Part shown: piece after piece, positions 28,032 through 36,215 of the stretch | Layout of the letters: every line of letters starts with the position of its first letter | Position numbering within the stretch: position 1 is the stretch's first letter | Assembly: GCA_049975245.1 (NCBI GenBank) | Contig: JBNGDB010000011.1 | Location: 12,020 to 76,019 of the forward strand | Source: UBA117 sp049975245 | Lineage (GTDB): Archaea; Methanobacteriota; Methanobacteria; Methanobacteriales; Methanobacteriaceae | Direction of reading: 5' to 3' | DNA: 64,000 nt | Made by a program: the position numbers and the translations under genes | Notes under the pieces: generated by a model | Seen by the model: only the letters and a program-made list of their open reading frames with translations | Database searches by the model: none | What the model was told of the DNA's origin: nothing

Positions 28032-28460
28032 ATGATTATAGATGGAGAAGGACATGTCTTAGGAAGACTTGCAAGTATAGTTAGCAAAAAACTTCTTGAA
28101 GGCCAAGATGTTGTTGTTTTAAACTCTGAAAAAATTGTTATATCCGGTTCAAAGGAATGGGCTTACGCAAAATATAAACAAAGAGTTGACAGAGCAAGCA
28201 TATCAAACCCCAGAAGGATGGGCCCTAAATATCCTAGAAGGCCTGACGACATTTTCAGAAGAACTGTTAGGGGGATGTTGCCTTTTAGAAAAACAAAAGG
28301 TAGGGAAGCCTTCAAAGGTTTAAAAGCATTTGTTGGAGTACCTGCAGAATTTGAAGATTCAGAGATTTTAAGGATTCCAGAAGCAGAACCTAAAAATATT
28401 ACAAAGAGCATAGAACTTGGAGAAGTTTCAAAATTACTAGGAACTAAGTATGAAGTTTAA
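28032..28460 (+). CDS. rpl13: Ribosomal protein uL13
   Basis: 142 residues. MIIDGEGHVLGRLASIVSKK is the family start, and RRTVRGMLPFRKTKGREAFK is the conserved basic patch. The ATG at 28032 is chosen, preceded by GGTG six bases ahead; the in-frame TTG at 28020 would add four residues. It is followed by uS9 within 12 bases. Confidence 0.95.
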   Translation: MIIDGEGHVLGRLASIVSKKLLEGQDVVVLNSEKIVISGSKEWAYAKYKQRVDRASISNPRRMGPKYPRRPDDIFRRTVRGMLPFRKTKGREAFKGLKAFVGVPAEFEDSEILRIPEAEPKNITKSIELGEVSKLLGTKYEV

Positions 28461-28472
28461 GGGTGTTAAAGA

Positions 28473-28874
28473 ATGAAAAAAGTAATTCATACAAGTGGAA
28501 AGAGAAAAACTGCCATAGCCAGAGGGACATTCAGAAAAGGAAAAGGCAGAGTTAGAATAAATAAATGTCCTGTAGAACTTTACGATCCAGAACTTGCCCG
28601 ACTTAAAATAACCGAACCTGTAGTCTTAGCTGGCGATATTACTAATGACTTGGACATTGACGTTAAAGTTATAGGCGGAGGAGTAATGGGCCAGGCTGAA
28701 GCAGCCCGTATGGTCATTGCTAAAGGTCTAGTTCAGTGGACTAATGATATGGATTTAAAAGAAAAATTTGTCCAGTACGATAGAACCATGCTAGTAGGAG
28801 ACCCTAGAAGGTCAGAGCCTAAAAAGTTTGGTGGTCGCGGCGCAAGAGCCAGAAGACAGAAAAGTTACCGATAA
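28473..28874 (+). CDS. rps9: Ribosomal protein uS9
   Basis: 133 residues. HTSGKRKTAIARGTFRKGKG and the C-terminal DPRRSEPKKFGGRGARARRQ KSYR region are typical; the last lysine and arginine of this tail touch the P-site tRNA in ribosome structures. AAGGGTGTTAAAGA precedes the ATG. Confidence 0.95.
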   Translation: MKKVIHTSGKRKTAIARGTFRKGKGRVRINKCPVELYDPELARLKITEPVVLAGDITNDLDIDVKVIGGGVMGQAEAARMVIAKGLVQWTNDMDLKEKFVQYDRTMLVGDPRRSEPKKFGGRGARARRQKSYR

Positions 28875-28938
28875 ATTAAACTTTTTAATTTATCATATTT
28901 TAAATGTGCACGGCACAAAAATTAATAGATGATTAATC

Positions 28939-29106
28939 ATGATCCCAGTAAGATGTATAAGTTGTGGTAAAGTCGTATCAGCCTTTTATGATGAATATCA
29001 AAAAAGGGTTGAAGACGGAGAAAATCCCAAAGAAATTCTAGATGATCTTGGAATAACAAGATATTGTTGTAGAAGAATGATAATTGCCCACGTAGAGGCA
29101 TGGTAG
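28939..29106 (+). CDS. rpoN: RNA polymerase subunit N (Rpb10)
   Basis: 55 residues. The zinc motif CISCGK at the start with CCRR near residue 43 is the atypical CxxC...CC of Rpb10, and IPVRCISCGKVVSAFYDEY is diagnostic. It stabilises the D-L platform of RNA polymerase. The third base of its TAG stop is the first base of the tRNA-Pro gene, so the two share one nucleotide. Confidence 0.95.
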   Translation: MIPVRCISCGKVVSAFYDEYQKRVEDGENPKEILDDLGITRYCCRRMIIAHVEAW

Positions 29107-29140
29107 GGGCCGTAGGGTAGCTTGGTCCATCCTCCCAGCC

Positions 29141-29255
29141 ATTGAATCAAATTTATATAAAGTATCATTTTCCATTAAAGATCTAATCAATTTATTGAAT
29201 TAAATTTCAATGAATATTTAACTTCTTTAATTAGGGGATACTTGTTCAACTGGAA
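29141..29255 (+). other. tRNA-Pro intron 1 (115 nt, position 32/33)
   Basis: The bulge-helix-bulge has outer helix CCATCCTC (29127-29134) with GGGGATGG (29257-29264), eight pairs. Its central helix is CCAG (29135-29138) with CTGG (29250-29253), the bulges are CCA (29139-29141) and AAC (29254-29256), and the inner helix is TTGAA/TTCAA. Cutting after the second base of each bulge gives these ends. The outer helix uses four bases of intron 2 (ATGG). The interior is AT-rich and includes a TATA-like TTTATATAA. No C/D-box guide is evident. Confidence 0.88.
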
Positions 29256-29260
29256 CGGGG

Positions 29261-29311
<51 letters not shown>

Positions 29312-29334
29312 CTAAACTATAGGAGAAGATGCAA

Positions 29335-29505
29335 ATGCCATCTAAACTCACAAGATTTGAAAAAGCACGAATTATTGGTGCAAGAGCTCTTCAACTATCA
29401 ATGGGCGCAAAACCATTGGTAAAAATTCCTGAATCTCTTGATCCAATTGATATTGCAACATTAGAACTTAAAAAGAAAGTAATCCCTCTTGACATCAGGA
29501 AATAA
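29335..29505 (+). CDS. rpoK: RNA polymerase subunit K (Rpb6)
   Basis: 56 residues. SKLTRFEKARIIGARALQLS is the omega/Rpb6 signature, followed by IDIATLELKKKVIPLDIRK. The subunit clamps the largest subunit and aids assembly. The ATG at 29335 is chosen because GGAG lies at 29322-29325, nine bases ahead; an in-frame ATG at 29329 is too close to that site. It follows the tRNA-Pro gene by 24 bases. Confidence 0.94.
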   Translation: MPSKLTRFEKARIIGARALQLSMGAKPLVKIPESLDPIDIATLELKKKVIPLDIRK

Positions 29506-29535
29506 CCATTATTTTTTTAAAGGAGAGGTGTTTTT

Positions 29536-30783
29536 GTGGATAGCGTTATTGAAGACGTTCGAGTTAGAAAAATTTTAGATAGTAGAGGAAATCCCACGGT
29601 AGAAGTAGATGTGATAACGTGGAATGGTTTTGGAAGAGCAGCAGCCCCAAGCGGTGCCAGCACTGGTATGCGAGAAGTAGTTTCTTTTCCAGAGGGCGGT
29701 GTTGATAGGATAATAGGCGAAGTTGAAGAAATAATTTCATCAGAGCTTATTGGAATGGATGCAGAAGACTTGAAAGATATAGATATGATCATGAAGGAGA
29801 TTGACGGAACCGATGATCTATCTGCCTTAGGTGGAAACACTATAGTGGCAGTTTCCATGGCCACAGCTAAAGCAGCAGCCTCATCCTACAATATGCCACT
29901 TTACAGATTCCTCGGAGGCAATATGCCTGACGAAATTCCATATCCTCTAGGAAACATGATAAACGGAGGAGCACACGCAGGAAAACATGCTCCAGACATA
30001 CAAGAATTCTTAGTAGTTCCATTAGGAGCTAAAAATATTACAGAGGCAGTTTTTGCCAATTCTAATGTTCATAAAAAGATAAAGGAACTTATCCAAAATA
30101 AGGATAAACTGTTCACTGGCGGTAAAGGAGATGAAGGCGGTTGGGCCCCCAATCTTTCCAACAACGATGCCCTGGAAATCCAGGCAAAAGCCTGTGAAGA
30201 AATAGGCAACGAGATAGGAATCGAAATTAGGCCTTGTCTAGACATAGCGGCCAGCGAACTGTGGAACAGTTCTGAAGAAAAATATTATTATAAACAGGAA
30301 GATATTAAGAGAGATACAGGTGAACAGATAGATTTTGTACAGGATATTATAAAGACCTATAATATGTTCTATGTTGAAGATCCCCTCCATGAAAATGATT
30401 TTGATGGATTTACTGAACTTACCAAAAAAGTGGGTAATGAGTGTCTCATATGTGGAGATGACCTTTTTGTTACCAATGCTTCCATATTAGAGAAGGGAAT
30501 AGAACAGAAAGCAGGTAATTCCATAATCATCAAACCCAATCAGATAGGAACATTAAGCGATACTTACGACACCATAAGATTAGCCAAAGATAACAAATAC
30601 GTACCTGTAGTCTCGCACCGCTCAGGAGAAACTACCGATGAAACTATTGCCCATTTAGCTGTGGCATTTTCATGTCCAATGATAAAGACCGGAGCATTAG
30701 GCGGGGAAAGAATAGCCAAACTCAACGAATTAATTCGAATAGAAGAAGAAATACTAAACTCACGCATGGGAATATTTGGATAA
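29536..30783 (+). CDS. eno: Enolase (2-phosphoglycerate dehydratase)
   Basis: 415 residues. It interconverts 2-phosphoglycerate and phosphoenolpyruvate. ILDSRGNPTVEVDV starts the protein, GAHAGKHAPDIQEF is the catalytic loop, FYVEDPLHENDF and VTNASIL-type segments supply metal ligands, and IKPNQIGTLSDT then VSHRSGETTDETIA complete the barrel active site. The start is a GTG at 29536 behind AGGAGAGGTG. It is joined to the RNA polymerase genes as in relatives. A partial copy of its 3' end follows the stop. Confidence 0.96.
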   Translation: MDSVIEDVRVRKILDSRGNPTVEVDVITWNGFGRAAAPSGASTGMREVVSFPEGGVDRIIGEVEEIISSELIGMDAEDLKDIDMIMKEIDGTDDLSALGGNTIVAVSMATAKAAASSYNMPLYRFLGGNMPDEIPYPLGNMINGGAHAGKHAPDIQEFLVVPLGAKNITEAVFANSNVHKKIKELIQNKDKLFTGGKGDEGGWAPNLSNNDALEIQAKACEEIGNEIGIEIRPCLDIAASELWNSSEEKYYYKQEDIKRDTGEQIDFVQDIIKTYNMFYVEDPLHENDFDGFTELTKKVGNECLICGDDLFVTNASILEKGIEQKAGNSIIIKPNQIGTLSDTYDTIRLAKDNKYVPVVSHRSGETTDETIAHLAVAFSCPMIKTGALGGERIAKLNELIRIEEEILNSRMGIFG

Positions 30784-30792
30784 TTATAAAAA

Positions 30793-30826
30793 ACTAAACT
30801 AAGCATGGGAATATTTGATAATTATA
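30793..30826 (+). repeat. Partial duplication of the eno 3' end
   Basis: The segment 30753-30788 (ACTAAACT then GCATGGGAATATTTGG and AATTATA) is repeated, with small deletions, at 30793-30826. The first copy spans the last codons and stop of eno, so the second is a non-coding echo. Confidence 0.85.
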
Positions 30827-30974
30827 GATATTATAATTTTTAACGATACCATTCATAAGATACGTAAATTTGTTAAATTCTTTACCCTAACCGTCAATTC
30901 AAATATTAGATAATCTAAATGGTTTAAAATATAAATAAACTAATAAAAAAATAAAATAAATAAAAGGAGATAAT

Positions 30975-31166
30975 ATGGTTAAAGTAGTTATTGATTATGA
31001 AAATTGTGATGGTGCAGATTGTGCAGAATGCGTTGATGTATGTCCTATGGAAGTTCTTGTAATTGAAGGGGACAAAATAGTAATTCAAAATATCGAAGAA
31101 TGCAGCTTATGTGAAGTTTGCATGGATGTATGCCCTAACGAGGCAATAGAAGTAGAAGATGATTGA
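30975..31166 (+). CDS. Two-cluster 4Fe-4S ferredoxin
   Basis: 63 residues. One motif, CDGADCAECVDVCPMEV, has spacing slightly different from the standard CxxCxxCxxxCP; the second, CSLCEVCMDVCPNEA, is standard. It is probably a small electron carrier in the cytoplasm. Partners are unknown; it stands between eno and uS2 with its own AAAGGAGAT ribosome binding site and a long AT-rich region before it. Confidence 0.9.
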   Translation: MVKVVIDYENCDGADCAECVDVCPMEVLVIEGDKIVIQNIEECSLCEVCMDVCPNEAIEVEDD

Positions 31167-31258
31167 AAAAATTAGTTAAATAACAATAATTTAAGGTTTT
31201 ACATAATAACCTTTGTTTATGATTAAAATAATTTACATTGATAAAATGAGGTGATAAG

Positions 31259-31855
31259 TTGTCAGAACTATTAATTCCATTGGACAAGTACTTAGCAGCC
31301 GGTTTACACATTGGAACTCAACAAAAAACTGGAGATATGGAAAGATACATATACAGAGTTAGATCAGACGGATTATACGTATTAGACGTGAGGAAAACTA
31401 ACGACCGCATTATGGCCGCAGCAAAATTCCTGGCCAAATACGACCCCGATGACATACTGGTGGTATCCACCAGACAATACGGTCAAGCGCCTGTGAAAAA
31501 ATTCGGAGAACTAACCAAAACAAAAACTATACCCGGAAGATTTATTCCAGGTACTTTAACTAACCCTAACTATGCTAAATTTATAGAACCAAAAGTACTG
31601 GTTGTAACCGATCCAAGATCAGATTTCCAGGCTATTATCGAGGCAAAACAGGTAGGAATACCCGTGGTCGCCCTTTGTGATACTGAAAACCTACTTGGAA
31701 ATGTGGACATTGTGATTCCAGTTAATAATAAAGGTAGGAAGGCTATTGCACTAGTTTACTGGTTGCTTGCCCGACAATATCTAAGGGAAAGAGGCATTTT
31801 AGCCGAAACCCAAGAATTGGATATCTCACCCGCAGAATTTGAGATAAAAATTTAA
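31259..31855 (+). CDS. rps2: Ribosomal protein uS2
   Basis: 198 residues, archaeal (Rpsa-like) type. YLAAGLHIGTQQKTGDMERY opens the fold, and VVTDPRSDFQAIIEAKQVGI with VALCDTENLLGNVDIVIPVN are conserved. The start is TTG at 31259, supported by GAGGTGATAAG just ahead and the usual MSELLIPLDKYLAAG start. It joins the 30S late in assembly. Confidence 0.95.
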   Translation: MSELLIPLDKYLAAGLHIGTQQKTGDMERYIYRVRSDGLYVLDVRKTNDRIMAAAKFLAKYDPDDILVVSTRQYGQAPVKKFGELTKTKTIPGRFIPGTLTNPNYAKFIEPKVLVVTDPRSDFQAIIEAKQVGIPVVALCDTENLLGNVDIVIPVNNKGRKAIALVYWLLARQYLRERGILAETQELDISPAEFEIKI

Positions 31856-32058
31856 AATACAAATTTTTGTTTAGAATTAAATCAAACTATAAATTATTAA
31901 AATAATTGGTTAAAGTACTAATCCAAATTTAATAAATTTAAAAAATTGGTTTAAAATTAATCAAAATTTAAATAAATAATTGATTAAAAAATAATTGATT
32001 AAAATCAATCAAAAAAATTCTTTAAAATATTTGATTGTTAATATATGGCCGTGGTTTT

Positions 32059-32901
32059 ATGATAAGAAAACCTGCAGTGGCAGGTACTTTTTATGAAGGA
32101 ACCTCAGAATCTCTAAAAAAAAGGATAGAATGGTGTTTTAAGCACGAACTAGGTCCTGGAGAAATTCCCGGAAAAATTGGGAATAAAAGAGCTATCAAAG
32201 GAGTTTTAGCTCCCCATGCAGGATATGCTGCTTCAGGACCGGTGGCTGCCCACACATATTACCATTTAGTGGAAGATGGTTTTCCAGAAACATTTGTCAT
32301 ACTATGTCCTAACCATTATGGAATGGGATCAGCAGTGTCAACCATGACCCAGGGAGTGTGGGAAACACCACTGGGAAATGTTGATGTTGACCAGGAATTT
32401 GCAGAGACAATGGTTCAAAATTCTACTATAATTGATTCAGAAACTTCAGCCCATGTAAGAGAACACAGTTGTGAAGTACAAATACCATTTTTGCAATATT
32501 TTAGTCAAAATTTTAAGATAGTACCCATATCCATGTGGATGCAGGACTTGGAGACATCCCAAGAAATAGGTTTAGCCATTGAAGAAACAGTTAAACAGCT
32601 GGATAGAGACGTGGTAGTTATTGCCAGCTCTGATTTTACCCATTACGAGCCACAAGAAATTGCTTATTCTAAGGATAAACAAGTTTTGGAAGCCATAAAA
32701 AATCTTGACGAAAAACTGATGGTAAAAAGAGTATCTGAACAAAACGTAACCATGTGTGGATACGGACCAGTAGCTGCAACTATTGTAGCTGCAAAAGGCA
32801 TGGGAGCCCAAAATTGTGAAATTATCACCTACGCTACCAGCGGGGATGTGATGGGTGATAAAAGTCAAGTAGTGGGCTATGCATCAGCAATATTCTGGTA
32901 A
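32059..32901 (+). CDS. Memo-like protein (AmmeMemoRadiSam system protein B)
   Basis: 280 residues of the MEMO family, related to aromatic-ring-opening dioxygenases. RKPAVAGTFYEGTSESLKKR, VLAPHAGYAASGPVAAHTYY and ASSDFTHYEPQEIAYSKDKQ carry the conserved histidines. Its reaction is not established; it often travels with an AMMECR1 protein and a radical SAM enzyme, neither of which is visible here. The ATG at 32059 replaces a TTG at 32035. It sits between uS2 and mevalonate kinase, a conserved neighbourhood. Confidence 0.88.
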   Translation: MIRKPAVAGTFYEGTSESLKKRIEWCFKHELGPGEIPGKIGNKRAIKGVLAPHAGYAASGPVAAHTYYHLVEDGFPETFVILCPNHYGMGSAVSTMTQGVWETPLGNVDVDQEFAETMVQNSTIIDSETSAHVREHSCEVQIPFLQYFSQNFKIVPISMWMQDLETSQEIGLAIEETVKQLDRDVVVIASSDFTHYEPQEIAYSKDKQVLEAIKNLDEKLMVKRVSEQNVTMCGYGPVAATIVAAKGMGAQNCEIITYATSGDVMGDKSQVVGYASAIFW

Positions 32902-33121
32902 AAAACTGGTAATACAAAAATTAGATTAAAAAACTGGATCTAATAAGTTCTTGTAGGTAAAAACATTAATTTAGCCTAAATAATGGCTGATTCAGGTTAT
33001 ATGCTATATAATAATCAAATCATTTATTTAAATAGGATATTTCTAATCAATATTATTGGGGAAGCTATTTTCAGCTTATTAAACTAAATAAATCCGTTTC
33101 ATTAATAACTTAGGTGAATAT

Positions 33122-34081
33122 ATGGAAGTTAAAGCATCTGCACCAGGTAAAGTAATTTTATTTGGAGAACATGCTGTAGTTTATGGTAAACCAGCTATTG
33201 CAGTTGCCATTGACAAAAGAGCGATAGTCACCATCAAAAAAAATAAAGAAGACGTTATTAGCGTTAATATTGATAAATTAGGAGTTCATGCTGATATTAA
33301 TCCATTAAATTATACTATATCTCTAAAAAGAGGCGAATCAGGGATTTTAAAATATGTTATAGAATCACTTAAAATGGTGCATGACGGATCTCCTATAACG
33401 GTTGATATAGACCTGGAAATTCCCATTGGAGCCGGCTTAGGATCATCTGCTGCCGTTACAGTGGCAACACTATCTGCAGCTTCAAAATATAATGATAATA
33501 AAATCTCACTGGAAAAAATATCTAAATACGCTCATCAAGTAGAATTAAATGTTCAAAAATCAGCCAGCCCCATTGACACAACTATAAGCACTTATGGCGG
33601 AGCAGTTTATCTGTCAGAAAATGCAGAAGAGATAAAATCAATAGATATTCCATTGAATTTTCCATTAATTATCAGTTATACTCCTCGAAGAGGAAACACG
33701 GGAGAACTGGTGGAAAAGGTTAAAATTCGAAAGGAATTATACCCCCAAATTATCAACCCCCTAATAGATTCAATGGGTATTTTAACTAATACGGCCCTGG
33801 AATCAATACTTAGAGAAGATTATGCTACTGTAGCTGAATTAATGAATATTAACCACGGATTCTTAGATTCTTTAGGAGTTAACACTCAAGAACTATCAAA
33901 CATGGTTTATACAGCTAGAAAAGCCGGTGCATTAGGTTCTAAGATAACGGGGGCTGGTGGTGGAGGAAGTATTGTAGCATATTGTCCGGAGAATCATTCG
34001 AAAGTATTATCAGCCCTTCAAAATATTGAAGATGCAATAACAGTCAATATATCTCAAAAAGGTGTTGAATATATTAATTAA
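33122..34081 (+). CDS. mvk: Mevalonate kinase
   Basis: 319 residues, GHMP kinase. KASAPGKVILFGEHAVVYGK is motif 1, PIGAGLGSSAAVTVATLSAA the ATP-binding motif 2, and KITGAGGGGSIVAY motif 3. It phosphorylates mevalonate, entering the archaeal isoprenoid route completed by ipk and fni just downstream. TTAGGTGAATATATG supplies the binding site. Confidence 0.95.
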   Translation: MEVKASAPGKVILFGEHAVVYGKPAIAVAIDKRAIVTIKKNKEDVISVNIDKLGVHADINPLNYTISLKRGESGILKYVIESLKMVHDGSPITVDIDLEIPIGAGLGSSAAVTVATLSAASKYNDNKISLEKISKYAHQVELNVQKSASPIDTTISTYGGAVYLSENAEEIKSIDIPLNFPLIISYTPRRGNTGELVEKVKIRKELYPQIINPLIDSMGILTNTALESILREDYATVAELMNINHGFLDSLGVNTQELSNMVYTARKAGALGSKITGAGGGGSIVAYCPENHSKVLSALQNIEDAITVNISQKGVEYIN

Positions 34082-34093
34082 TCTATAAACTTT

Positions 34094-34230
34094 GTAATAG
34101 GGCCCAATTCATATAATCAATTTATTGAACATGTAATAGGGCCCAATTCATATAATTAATTTATTGAACATGTAATAGGTCCCGATTCATATAATTAATT
34201 TATAAATCAAGTAATAGGTCCCGATTTAAT
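34094..34230. repeat. 39-bp tandem repeat, about 3.5 copies, ahead of ipk
   Basis: Units starting GTAATAGGGCCCAATTCATA occur at 34094, 34133, 34172 and 34211, an exact 39-base period, with drift to GTAATAGGTCCCGATT in later copies. Each unit holds a TATA-like CATATAAT. The last copy is cut short. There are no spacers. Confidence 0.92.
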
Positions 34231-34331
34231 AATTTATAAGAGAATCTTTAGTATGTAAATAAATTTTAAAACGGGCCCTGCTAAGATCCCAGTTAATGAT
34301 GCTATTTAAAAAAGTGAAGGTCGGATTTCAT

Positions 34332-35123
34332 TTGATTATTCTAAAGTTAGGCGGCAGTGTTATTACTAAAAAGGACGCAGTGGAACCTGAAGCAGATTAT
34401 GAAAATCTGGAAAGAATATCTAGAGAAATCGCTGATTCTAATGTCGGAGATCTTATAATTATTCATGGTGCAGGTTCTTTTGGCCATCCTTTCGCGAAAA
34501 AATATGATATTGGGAGTCCTATAAAAAATGAGAATGAATTTAACCAAAAAAAGCATGGTTTTGTAATAACTCAAAGTTGGGTTAAACGATTAAACAGCAT
34601 AGTATGTGAGAAATTACAAGAAAAAGGGATAAATGCAGTATCCATCCAACCTTCCTCATTTATCATGACAAAAAATAAGAGAATTTATAAAGCTAATCTG
34701 GCTTTGATTAAAAATTATCTCAAATTGGGTTTTGTACCGGTCATTTATGGTGATGTGGTTCTTGATATTGATGATTCCATTAAAATTGCGGTTCTCTCCG
34801 GTGATCAGATAATTAAATATTTAGCTGAGAATTTTAAACCAGAAAGGGTAATTTTAGGGTCTGATGTGGATGGTATTTACACCAAAAATCCCAAAAAATA
34901 TGCTGATGCTAAACTGATAGAGGAAGTATCATCATTAGATGATCTGGAGCTAACTGAAGGAGCATCAGTGGTGGATGTCACTGGTGGAATGGTTGGAAAA
35001 CTTCAAGAACTTTTAATACTTGCTCAGATGGGAATTGAATCGGAAATAATCAATGCAAGTAAATTAAATCTCATCAAAAAAGCTTTAAACGGCGAAAAAT
35101 CTATAGGAACTTTAATTAAATAA
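34332..35123 (+). CDS. ipk: Isopentenyl phosphate kinase
   Basis: 263 residues from the TTG at 34332; the frame also has ATGs at 34296 and 34299 that would add 11-12 residues, but IIILKLGGSVITKK is where family members begin. It is an amino-acid-kinase fold enzyme: LKLGGSVITKK and IIIHGAGSFGHPFAKKYDIG, whose histidine typifies isopentenyl phosphate kinases, then ILGSDVDGIYTKNP and VDVTGGMVGK. It makes IPP from isopentenyl phosphate, the last kinase step of the archaeal mevalonate pathway. No good Shine-Dalgarno marks either start, so the start is uncertain. Confidence 0.9.
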   Translation: MIILKLGGSVITKKDAVEPEADYENLERISREIADSNVGDLIIIHGAGSFGHPFAKKYDIGSPIKNENEFNQKKHGFVITQSWVKRLNSIVCEKLQEKGINAVSIQPSSFIMTKNKRIYKANLALIKNYLKLGFVPVIYGDVVLDIDDSIKIAVLSGDQIIKYLAENFKPERVILGSDVDGIYTKNPKKYADAKLIEEVSSLDDLELTEGASVVDVTGGMVGKLQELLILAQMGIESEIINASKLNLIKKALNGEKSIGTLIK

Positions 35124-35150
35124 TATTTAAAAATTTAAAAGGCGTATAAA

Positions 35151-36215
35151 ATGATTTCAGATCGAAAATTAGAACATTTATTATTATGCGCGCATTGTGA
35201 CGTGGAATATAAAAATAAAAAAACTGGATTCAGCGATATTGAATTAATTCATAGAGCTTTACCAGAAATTAGTAAAGAAGAAATAGATATATCTTCAAAC
35301 TTTTTAGGCAATAAATTGGATGTACCTTTAATAATTTCTGCAATAACTGGCGGACATCCTGCATCATTACATATAAATCGTGAACTTGCTAAAGCAGCAA
35401 ATGAACTTAATATTGGAATGGGTGTTGGAAGTCAAAGAGCAGGGGTTGAAAACCCTGAATTGGTTTCTACTTATACTGTGGTGAGAGAAAATGCACCTAA
35501 ATCTTTTATAATTGGAAATATAGGCGCTCCGCAGTTGGAATATGCTGAAAAAGCATCTGAAATGATGGATGCTGATGCAATGGCTGTTCATTTAAATCCC
35601 TTACAGGAATCAATCCAGCCAGAAGGAGATGTAGATGCCACTGGTTATCTAAAATCAATATCACAAATCAAAGAAAAATTAGATATCCCCATCATAATTA
35701 AAGAAACTGGCGCTGGAATTTCAATGGAAGATGCCCAATCACTTGAAAAAGTTGGAGCAAGTGCTATCGATGTTGCCGGTGCCGGCGGAACTAGTTGGTC
35801 TGCGGTAGAAACCTACCGGGCTGAAGATAAAAATCTTGGAGAATTATTCTGGGATTGGGGAATACCCACTGCAGTTAGCACCATAGAAGTGTGTGAATCA
35901 GTAAAAATTCCAGTAATATCTTCTGGAGGAATAAGAAATGGTCTTGACGCTGCAAAAGCCATAGCTTTAGGCGCGGATGCAGTAGGAATGGCGCTTCCTT
36001 TACTTAAAGAAGCATACAAAGGTCATAAAGCTGTAATATCAAAAGTAGAACAGTTCATAAAAGAAATAAAAGTTGCCATGTTCCTGGTGGGGGCAGAGGA
36101 TATAAAACAACTTAAAAAATCTAATCTAATAATTAAAGGCCAAACAAAAGAATGGCTTAATGAAAGGGGCTTTAATACTAAAAAATACGCAAGGAGGATA
36201 CATAGTGAGCGTTGA
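35151..36215 (+). CDS. fni: Type 2 isopentenyl-diphosphate isomerase
   Basis: 354 residues, FMN-dependent IDI-2. FSDIELIHRALPEISKEEID is a conserved opening; AITGGHPASLHINRELAKAA, MGVGSQRAG and the FMN-binding GAGGTSWSAVE and SSGGIRNGLDAAKAIALGAD follow. It converts IPP to DMAPP for the prenyl synthase downstream. Its last 11 bases overlap the start of the RNase J gene. Confidence 0.94.
   Translation: MISDRKLEHLLLCAHCDVEYKNKKTGFSDIELIHRALPEISKEEIDISSNFLGNKLDVPLIISAITGGHPASLHINRELAKAANELNIGMGVGSQRAGVENPELVSTYTVVRENAPKSFIIGNIGAPQLEYAEKASEMMDADAMAVHLNPLQESIQPEGDVDATGYLKSISQIKEKLDIPIIIKETGAGISMEDAQSLEKVGASAIDVAGAGGTSWSAVETYRAEDKNLGELFWDWGIPTAVSTIEVCESVKIPVISSGGIRNGLDAAKAIALGADAVGMALPLLKEAYKGHKAVISKVEQFIKEIKVAMFLVGAEDIKQLKKSNLIIKGQTKEWLNERGFNTKKYARRIHSER

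Noticed and set aside
29141..29255. C/D-box guide RNA inside the tRNA-Pro intron
   Set aside because: No pair of RUGAUGA and CUGA boxes with proper spacing is visible in the AT-rich intron.
34094..34230. Possible CRISPR array
   Set aside because: The repeat units abut directly without unique spacers, and no cas genes are nearby. The same holds for the 26-, 35- and 47-bp arrays.
36160..36204. Longer RNase J start inside fni
   Set aside because: The AAGGAGGA site and the family N-terminus place the start at the GTG at 36205.
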